Positions 40,362 through 45,422 of a stretch of 64,000 nt of DNA are shown in pieces (positions within the stretch are counted from its first letter, which is position 1; each line of letters opens with the position of its first letter). This stretch comes from Rhizobium sp. Leaf453. GTDB lineage: Bacteria; Pseudomonadota; Alphaproteobacteria; Rhizobiales; Rhizobiaceae. The stretch covers positions 132,001 to 196,000 of the forward strand of contig NZ_LMRG01000027.1 in the NCBI RefSeq assembly GCF_001425605.1. Direction: 5' to 3'. Below the pieces are notes generated by a model. It worked only from the letters and a program-made list of their open reading frames with translations. It was not told the origin of the DNA and made no database searches. The translations under genes were made by a program, and so were the position numbers.

Positions 40362-41918
40362 ATGGTCAACAAGGCGATCTTCAAAACCTATCTCGGAAAA
40401 TTGCTTCCGGGCACAGACACGAAAAACAACCACGGTGCGCCGGCCTACCAGCTGACGCCGCGCGAGGCGCTGGCGCAGTATGCGGTGACCGGCACATTCA
40501 ATGGAACCTTCTATGCCGATGCTGCCGAGCAGCTGGAGGCCGTCAAGGCGCTGGCCGTTCAGGTCGAGCCGGAATTCCTGGCCAAGGTGGCCGTGCATGC
40601 GGCCGAGAAAGGTCACATGAAGGATATGCCGGTGATGCTTCTGGCGTTGCTATCCAGCCTTCAGAGCGATGCCTTTTCCCGTGCGTTTCCGCGTGTGGTG
40701 AAGAGCGGCAAGATGCTGCGCGGCTTCGTCCAGGTGATGCGGTCGGGAGCGACCGGCCGCAAGTCGCTGGGAACGCGTCCGAAAAAGCTGGTTCAGGCCT
40801 GGCTGGAACGGGCAAGCACCGAGCAGATCCTGCGCGCGATGGTCGGCAACGATCCTTCGCTCGCCGACGTGATCCGCATGGTGCATCCGAAGCCGGCCTC
40901 GGACGAGCGCAAGGCGCTCTATGCCTGGGCGATCGGCAAGCCGTATGACCATGCGGCATTGCCGGAACTGGTCAAGGCATTGGACGCATTCCGGCGGGAT
41001 CCGTCGGGGCCGCTGCCGGACGTGCCGTTCCAGATGCTGACCTCGCTGCCGCTGACGCCGGAACACTGGGCGGAAATCGGTGCCAAGGGCGGCTGGCAGA
41101 TGGTTCGGCAGAACCTCAACACCTTCGCGCGTAACGGCGTGTTCGAGGTCGAGGGTTTTGCCGGGATGCTGGCGGCGCGGCTTGCCGATCCGGAGGAAAT
41201 CCGCAAGGCGAAGGTCTTCCCCTATCAGCTGATGATGGCGTGGAAGATGGTCGATGGCCAGGTTCCGGATGTCGTGCGCGATGCGCTGCAGGACGCGATG
41301 GATGTCGCCATCGCCAACGTACCGTCGCTGACCGGCAATGTCGTGCTCTGCCCGGATGTGTCCGGCTCCATGGGTTCGCCCGTGACCGGCTATCGCAAGG
41401 GCGCAACCTCCGCGGTGCGCTGCATCGATGTCGCCGGTCTGATGACCGCGGCGTTCCTGCAGCGGAATCCGAAGGCGCGGGTGCTGCCGTTCGAGAATGA
41501 CGTGGTCAATGTCAGCCTCAACCGGCGGGACTCGGTGATGACCAATGCCGGCAAGCTGGCGGCCATCGGTGGGGGCGGAACGAACTGCTCGGCACCGCTG
41601 CGGCGGCTCGCCAACGAGAAGGCGAAGGTCGATCTCGTCGTGTTCATCTCGGACAACGAGTCCTGGAGGGATGCGGGCAGGAATGGCCAGCCGACGGCTG
41701 TGATGACGGAATGGGAACGGATCAAGCGGGTCAACCCGGCTGCAAAGCTGGTCTGCCTCGATATCCAGCCGCATGCCACCACGCAGGCGCCGACGCGGGA
41801 TGACGTGCTCAACATCGGCGGTTTCTCGGATGCCGTCTATGGGGTGATTGCGGCCTTCGCGGCCAACGAGAATGGAGTTGACGGCTGGGTGAAGACCATC
41901 GAGGCGATCGAGTTCTGA
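40362..41918 (+). CDS. rsr: Ro60-type TROVE/vWA protein (Rsr)
   Basis: 518 residues from ATG 40362, with AAAGGTG as ribosome binding site. The TROVE domain (about residues 1-335) is a HEAT-like ring that in Ro60 binds misfolded RNA in its pore and Y RNA on its outer face. The vWA domain follows, with the MIDAS motif DVSGSMGSP and then ALPFENDVVNVSL-type sequence. In Salmonella the Rsr gene heads an rsr-yrl-rtcBA operon controlled by RtcR, and the same order is seen here with an expanded RNA section. Confidence 0.93.
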   Translation: MVNKAIFKTYLGKLLPGTDTKNNHGAPAYQLTPREALAQYAVTGTFNGTFYADAAEQLEAVKALAVQVEPEFLAKVAVHAAEKGHMKDMPVMLLALLSSLQSDAFSRAFPRVVKSGKMLRGFVQVMRSGATGRKSLGTRPKKLVQAWLERASTEQILRAMVGNDPSLADVIRMVHPKPASDERKALYAWAIGKPYDHAALPELVKALDAFRRDPSGPLPDVPFQMLTSLPLTPEHWAEIGAKGGWQMVRQNLNTFARNGVFEVEGFAGMLAARLADPEEIRKAKVFPYQLMMAWKMVDGQVPDVVRDALQDAMDVAIANVPSLTGNVVLCPDVSGSMGSPVTGYRKGATSAVRCIDVAGLMTAAFLQRNPKARVLPFENDVVNVSLNRRDSVMTNAGKLAAIGGGGTNCSAPLRRLANEKAKVDLVVFISDNESWRDAGRNGQPTAVMTEWERIKRVNPAAKLVCLDIQPHATTQAPTRDDVLNIGGFSDAVYGVIAAFAANENGVDGWVKTIEAIEF

Positions 41919-41933
41919 AAGACGAAGCAAGAC

Positions 41934-41958
41934 CCCGCGCCGCCGTGAACGGCGCGGG
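41934..41958 (+). other. GC hairpin between Ro60 and the first Y-like RNA
   Basis: CCCGCGCCG pairs with CGGCGCGGG around a 7-base loop, immediately 5' of element 1 and 16 bases after the Ro60 stop. No T-run follows, so it is more likely a processing or mRNA-stabilising hairpin than a terminator. A similar GCCCTG/CAGGGC hairpin precedes element 5 (42493-42509). Confidence 0.6.
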
Positions 41959-41961
41959 AGA

Positions 41962-42095
41962 CCGTGACGAATGCCGGATGAAACTACAGGCTGTTAACCT
42001 CCAGGTCGCGGGTTCAAATCCCGCCAGGGTCTCCAACTATGACCCTGTAGCTCAGCGGATAGAGCAGGACGTTTCACCACACCTCGTCGTCACGG
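41962..42095 (+). ncRNA. Y-RNA-like element 1 (YrlA type, intact D-arm)
   Basis: Lower stem CCGTGACGA (41962-41970)/TCGTCACGG (42087-42095), 9 perfect pairs. Internal loop with AUGCCGGA opposite CCACACCUCG. Upper stem TGAAAC (41979-84)/GTTTCA (42071-76). Inside is a tRNA-like domain: T-arm GCGGG-TTCAAAT-CCCGC (42008-42024), an acceptor-like stem CAGGGTC/GACCCTG closed by a 9-base loop (42025-42047), then TA and D-arm GCTC-8-GAGC (42050-42065). No free acceptor end exists, and the Y stem takes the anticodon-arm position. This matches the published description of YrlA as a tRNA mimic; Ro60 binding is inferred. Confidence 0.85.
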
Positions 42096-42108
42096 ACGAA
42101 TGGAATGA

Positions 42109-42216
42109 CATGGCGAATGCAAAGGAAACTACATCGGCCGCGGCGGGTTCGAATCCCGCAGGGGAAGTCACGTTCCCATTCTGGTAGCGGATGTTTCCTT
42201 ATCACTCGTCGTCATG
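42109..42216 (+). ncRNA. Y-RNA-like element 2 (compact tRNA-like domain)
   Basis: Lower stem CATGGCGA (42109-16)/TCGTCATG (42209-16), 8 pairs with one G-U. Internal loop ATGCAAA opposite TTATCACTCG. Upper stem GGAAAC (42124-29)/GTTTCC (42193-98). T-arm GCGGG-TTCGAAT-CCCGC (42143-42159), capped stem GGGAA/TTCCC (42162-42177), and a reduced D-arm (CAT...GGTAG...ATG, 42178-42193). It has the same order of parts as element 1 but is 26 bases shorter. Confidence 0.75.
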
Positions 42217-42225
42217 ACGGACTGA

Positions 42226-42337
42226 GGCCAAGGGCCGGAAACGATACAGGTGCTCCGCGAATGGAGTTGCAGGTTCGAAGCCTGCTCCGCCGTCACCTCC
42301 CTCGCTGGGGGACCGGCGGAAAGTTTCCGGTCTTGCC
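42226..42337 (+). ncRNA. Y-RNA-like element 3 (no D-arm)
   Basis: Upper stem CCGGAAAC (42235-42)/GTTTCCGG (42323-30), 8 perfect pairs. Below it GG-(C)-CAAG (42226-32) pairs with CTTGCC (42332-37), leaving one bulged C, reminiscent of the bulged-C helix of animal Y RNAs. Inside are T-arm GCAGG-TTCGAAG-CCTGC (42269-85) and a capped 7-bp stem TCCGCCG/CGGCGGA (42286-92, 42314-20) with a 21-base loop. No D-arm is seen, and the AUGCC internal loop is absent. Most diverged of the tRNA-like members. Confidence 0.65.
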
Positions 42338-42349
42338 TGTTGCAAGACT

Positions 42350-42480
42350 TGCAGCGGCGAATGCCGGACGGAACTACAGCGCCCACCATGGGATGGTCTG
42401 GCAGGTTCGACTCCTCCTTGGCATACGCTCTCTGGCACGAGCGGGACCATCCGGTTTCGTCCACCCTCGTCGCCGCTGCA
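42350..42480 (+). ncRNA. Y-RNA-like element 4 (anticodon-stem-like extra helix)
   Basis: Lower stem TGCAGCGGCGA (42350-60)/TCGCCGCTGCA (42470-80), 11 perfect pairs. Internal loop AUGCC opposite ACCCUCG. Upper stem GGACGGAAC (42366-74)/GTTTCGTCC (42454-62) with one G-U. A further perfect helix GGATGGTC/GACCATCC (42391-98, 42445-52) sits where the anticodon stem would be. D-arm GCTC/GAGC (42427-42) has a GG-containing loop. T-arm GCAGG-TTCGACT-CCTCC (42401-17) has one mismatch. The acceptor arm has collapsed to 9 bases. Confidence 0.8.
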
Positions 42481-42516
42481 TGGTTTGCACGAGCCCTGCC
42501 CCGCAGGGCGGAATGA

Positions 42517-42655
42517 CCCGGCAAATGCCGGCAGGACTACAGGTAGAGCAACCCGCCGAATTTCCGGTGTGGTGTGTCGGATGTTCAAATCATCCCGTAT
42601 CTCCGAAGGGAATGCGTAGCTCAGGGAAAACTGTCCTGCCACCCTTGTTGCTGGG
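42517..42655 (+). ncRNA. Y-RNA-like element 5 (Y stem enters the D-loop)
   Basis: Lower stem CCCGGCAA (42517-24)/TTGCTGGG (42648-55), one G-U. Internal loop AUGCC opposite ACCCUUG. Upper stem GGCAGGAC (42530-37)/GTCCTGCC (42633-40), perfect. Then GGTA-GAGC (D-stem 3' side, 42546-49), an anticodon-like arm, T-arm GGATG-TTCAAAT-CATCC (42579-95), a 9-bp capped acceptor CGTATCTCC-GAA-GGGAATGCG (42596-42616), TA, and GCTC (42619-22) as D-stem 5' side. The tRNA is therefore circularly permuted at the D-loop, unlike elements 1 and 4. Confidence 0.82.
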
Positions 42656-42673
42656 GCTTGAATGAACGGAAGA

Positions 42674-42810
42674 CCCGGCGAATGCCGGCAGGACTACACG
42701 GAAAGAGCATCCCGTCATTGTCTGACGGGAAGGTCGGATGTTCGAATCATCCCGGTTGCCGCAAGGTCACGCGTAGCTCAGCAATTCGTCCTGCCAAGCT
42801 CGTCGCCGGG
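42674..42810 (+). ncRNA. Y-RNA-like element 6 (D-loop type with full anticodon arm)
   Basis: Lower stem CCCGGCGA (42674-81)/TCGCCGGG (42803-10), perfect. Internal loop AUGCC opposite AAGCUCG. Upper stem GGCAGGAC (42687-94)/GTCCTGCC (42788-95), identical to element 5. GAGC (42705-08) pairs with GCTC (42776-79). An anticodon arm CCCGTC-ATTGTCT-GACGGG (42711-28) keeps U33 and would read UGU. T-arm GGATG-TTCGAAT-CATCC (42736-52). The acceptor stem is closed by a GCAA tetraloop (42753-42773, one mismatch, one bulge). It is the most complete tRNA mimic in the array. Confidence 0.82.
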
Positions 42811-42822
42811 ACGACGAGACGA

Positions 42823-42876
42823 CCCTGGGCGAATGCCGCCGGAGACAAGTCTCCGGCACATGCCTGTCGCCCAGGG
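42823..42876 (+). ncRNA. Y-RNA-like element 7 (bare Y hairpin, no tRNA domain)
   Basis: Lower stem CCCTGGGCGA (42823-32)/TCGCCCAGGG (42867-76), 10 perfect pairs. Internal loop AUGCC opposite ACAUGCCUG. Upper stem GCCGGAGA-CAAG-TCTCCGGC (42838-57), 8 perfect pairs. This has the Y stem and shared internal loop but no tRNA-like part. It is preceded by hairpin CTCGTCG/CGACGAG (42799-42818), which overlaps element 6, and lies 52 bases before rtcB. A comparable simple hairpin next to YrlA is known as YrlB in Salmonella; equivalence is inferred. Confidence 0.75.
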
Positions 42877-42927
42877 GATGGAACGAAACGAAAGCGAAAA
42901 AGAAGGACTGCGGACGCAGAAAAGACA

Positions 42928-44349
42928 ATGACGGAAGTAATGAGCGGACAGGATTTGATCGATGCCGGCATGAGCCAGGGCAAGTGGTTCCGTGAGGCGC
43001 TGGAAGCAGCCAACCGGGTGCTCAGTGATGGCGGCTCGGCCGCCGATGCACTGGCAATCGCGCTCGGCTATCAGCCAGGCCCGACCCTGCCGCTCAAGGC
43101 GCCGAACGACGTGCCGATCCATATGAACATCAGAGCCGAAGATGCCTTCGAACGGGATAATATCGACAAGGTGACGGCGACGATGCGCGAGCTTGCCCGC
43201 ACGCCGGTCGTTCGCGCGGCCGCGATCATGCCCGATGCCTGCCCTTCCGGGCCGGTGGGCACGATCCCGGTTGGCGGCGTGGTGGCGTCGGAGGCCATTC
43301 ATCCTGGCATGCATTCGGCCGATATCTGCTGCTCGATGGCGATCTCGATCTTTCCCGGTGCGGAGCCGAAGGCCTTGCTGGATGCCGTGCAGGCGGTCAC
43401 GCATTTCGGCCCCGGGGGACGTCCGCGCGGAGCCCAGATCAAGCCCTCCGAGGCGACCCTCTCGGCCTTTCAGGACAACCCGTTGCTGAAGGAGATCGTG
43501 GGGGTCGGCATCGAGCACTTCGCCACGCAGGGTGACGGCAACCATTTTGCCTATGTCGGGCAGATGAAATCCACCGGTGAGACAGCGCTTGTCACGCATC
43601 ATGGGTCGCGTGCACCGGGCGCACGGCTCTATGATCGGGGTATGAGGCTCGCCAACAGGTTCAGGGAGGTGTTTTCACCCGAAACGCATCGGGAGAATGC
43701 CTGGATTCCGGCCGAGAGCGAAGAAGGGGAAATGTACTGGTCGGCGCTGCAGGCGATCCGTCAGTGGACGAAGGAGAACCATTACGCCATCCACGACATG
43801 GCGGCGGAGAAACTGGGCGCCAAGGCGAGCGACCGCTTCTGGAACGAGCACAATTTCGTCTTCCGCAAGTCCGACGGCCTGTTCTACCACGGCAAGGGAG
43901 CGACGCCGGCCTTCGACAAATGGGCCGCCGATGCGACCGATCTGACGATCATTCCGCTCAACATGGCGGAATCGATCCTGATCGTGCGCGGCTCGAACGC
44001 GGCCCATGGCCTCGGTTTCTCGCCGCATGGGGCAGGACGTAACTTCTCGCGAACGGGGCATATGCGCCGTCTCAGCGAGGAATTCGGTGCCGATAGCCGG
44101 GGGCTCAGCCCGAACAACATCGCCGATATCATGGCGAGGGAAACACCCGGGCTCGATGCCCGCTTCTTCTGCGGTGCTCCGGATGTTTCGGAACTGCCAA
44201 GCGCCTACAAGAATGCCGCCAATGTCCGGTCCCAGATCGAACATTACGGCCTTGCCGAGATCGTGGACGAGGTCATCCCTTACGGCAGCATCATGGCTGG
44301 CGATTGGCAGAAGAACGCGCCCTGGAGAAAGCGGCGCGACAAGCGATGA
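42928..44349 (+). CDS. rtcB: RtcB-family RNA ligase
   Basis: 473 residues from ATG 42928 (ATG 42940 is the alternative). The long frame upstream to 42574 is excluded because it covers RNA elements. Active-site regions are HSADICCSMAIS (Mn-binding D and C), GVGIEHFATQGDGNHF, VTHHGSRAPG, and SPHGAGRNFSR, whose His accepts GMP. RtcB joins 2',3'-cyclic-phosphate or 3'-phosphate ends to 5'-OH ends, as in cleaved tRNA. The sequence is of the longer, divergent RtcB clade. No rtcA or archease gene is adjacent. Confidence 0.93.
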   Translation: MTEVMSGQDLIDAGMSQGKWFREALEAANRVLSDGGSAADALAIALGYQPGPTLPLKAPNDVPIHMNIRAEDAFERDNIDKVTATMRELARTPVVRAAAIMPDACPSGPVGTIPVGGVVASEAIHPGMHSADICCSMAISIFPGAEPKALLDAVQAVTHFGPGGRPRGAQIKPSEATLSAFQDNPLLKEIVGVGIEHFATQGDGNHFAYVGQMKSTGETALVTHHGSRAPGARLYDRGMRLANRFREVFSPETHRENAWIPAESEEGEMYWSALQAIRQWTKENHYAIHDMAAEKLGAKASDRFWNEHNFVFRKSDGLFYHGKGATPAFDKWAADATDLTIIPLNMAESILIVRGSNAAHGLGFSPHGAGRNFSRTGHMRRLSEEFGADSRGLSPNNIADIMARETPGLDARFFCGAPDVSELPSAYKNAANVRSQIEHYGLAEIVDEVIPYGSIMAGDWQKNAPWRKRRDKR

Positions 44350-44354
44350 CAGAT

Positions 44355-44389
44355 GCGCCAGCCGCTTCCTATCAAGGGAGCGGCTGGCG
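44355..44389 (+). terminator. Hairpin after rtcB
   Basis: GCGCCAGCCGCT pairs with AGCGGCTGGCG over at least 10 perfect pairs, with an inner TCC/GGG, 6 bases past the rtcB stop. There is no T-run, but position and strength suit a transcript end. Confidence 0.6.
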
Positions 44390-44669
44390 TCGTTGATCGT
44401 CCGGTGATCCGTCTCGGAAGGACCCTTATTCATCGCTTTTGCGCATCGGCGCCGCACCTTTGGAGTCTGGTTCGGCATTGTCGGATGCTGCACGAAACCA
44501 CCAACATCAAGTTGTGTGTGCGGTTTTCCTGATATAACCTTGTTCGATCCTGCGTGTCGGGCATGATGTTTCGAATAATTCAGCATCATGCCGCGTCTGA
44601 TTGCGCAGATCGGGGTTTCCGGGGAACGGCAGGTGGGGTCGTTTTGATCCGGACTGGGCGGGCGAACAT
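44390..44669. promoter_or_regulatory. Upstream region of the response-regulator gene
   Basis: A perfect 9-base inverted repeat GGCATGATG/CATCATGCC spans 44560-44592 and encloses GTTTCGAATAATTCAG. A weak promoter-like pair TTGTGT (44512-17) and TATAAC (44533-38) lies just upstream, with a short 15-base spacer. The repeat could be an operator or attenuator. Nothing else is recognised. Confidence 0.4.
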
Positions 44670-45422
44670 ATGAGCGAAAGTCTTTCCGCGCGATTGCCGC
44701 GTCTCATCGTCGTGGACGATGAGGAGCAGCTGCGCGACATGATTGCGGAATATCTGGAGAAGGGCAGTTTTTCGGTTCGCACGGCATCGGGCGGCGTTGC
44801 GCTCGACCAACTCCTGGCGGCGGAAGAGGCGGACCTGCTGCTTCTCGATGTCAATATGCCGGATGAAGACGGGTTTTCCATCACGCGGCGTCTGCGCGCC
44901 ACAAGCAGCATCCCGATCATCATGCTGACCGCCGCTGACGACACCGTCGACAAGGTCGTCGGCCTGGAGATGGGCGCGGACGATTATATTACCAAGCCTT
45001 TCGATCTGCGCGAACTGAAGGCGCGTGTTCGGGCGGTGCTGAGGCGCCATCAGAGTGCCGCGCCGGTCGTGCGGATCTTATCGGCCGAACCGGAGCGATC
45101 CGTGAAATTGCAGCCTTTCGGCAAGTTGCTGCTCGATACCGAGGCGCGCTGCCTGGTGCACACGGACGGGACCCAGGAACCCTTGACGGCGATGGAATTC
45201 GATCTCATCCACGTCTTCCTGCAGAACCCCGATCGTGTGCTGACGCGTGACCGGCTGCTTGATCTCGCCCACAAGCGGGACAATGACCCTTTCGACCGCA
45301 GTATCGATGTGCGGGTGACGCGCATTCGCAAGAAGATCGAGATCGATCCTGCCAAGCCCCAGACCATCAAGACCGTCAGAGGGGCCGGATACATCTATGT
45401 GCCGGGGAAGCATACGCTATGA
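44670..45422 (+). CDS. OmpR-family response regulator
   Basis: 250 residues from ATG 44670. The receiver domain (LIVVDDEEQLRDMI, phospho-acceptor D in LLLLDVNMPDEDGF, IIMLTAAD, K in DYITKPFDL) is followed by a winged-helix DNA-binding domain (LTAMEFDLIHVFLQNPDRVLTRDRLL through RVTRIRKKIE...TVRGAGYIYV). Its stop overlaps the kinase start (ATGA), so the two form a coupled two-component pair. The likely target, the globin gene, lies 124 bases past the kinase. Confidence 0.93.
   Translation: MSESLSARLPRLIVVDDEEQLRDMIAEYLEKGSFSVRTASGGVALDQLLAAEEADLLLLDVNMPDEDGFSITRRLRATSSIPIIMLTAADDTVDKVVGLEMGADDYITKPFDLRELKARVRAVLRRHQSAAPVVRILSAEPERSVKLQPFGKLLLDTEARCLVHTDGTQEPLTAMEFDLIHVFLQNPDRVLTRDRLLDLAHKRDNDPFDRSIDVRVTRIRKKIEIDPAKPQTIKTVRGAGYIYVPGKHTL

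Noticed and set aside
41957..42034. A tRNA-Asn-like gene (GGAGACC/GGTCTCC acceptor, CTGTTAA anticodon loop, good T-arm)
   Set aside because: There is no D-arm, the anticodon stem has only three pairs and no CCA follows. The same bases form better, longer stems as part of Y-like element 1, including a perfect 7-bp capped acceptor with 42041-42047.
42041..42164. A tRNA split by an insert in the anticodon loop
   Set aside because: GACCCTG at 42041 pairs perfectly with CAGGGTC just upstream (42025-42031) but poorly with 42160-42166, so the 5' part belongs to element 1 and the 3' part to element 2.
41930..42890. CRISPR-like array, because GGCGAATGCCGG and ACTACAGG recur
   Set aside because: The recurrent parts are short and variable, spacing is uneven, the segments between them pair with each other, and no cas genes are present.
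42574..42927. N-terminal extension of RtcB
   Set aside because: The open frame runs through elements 5-7 and has no resemblance to RtcB, which begins at about 42928.
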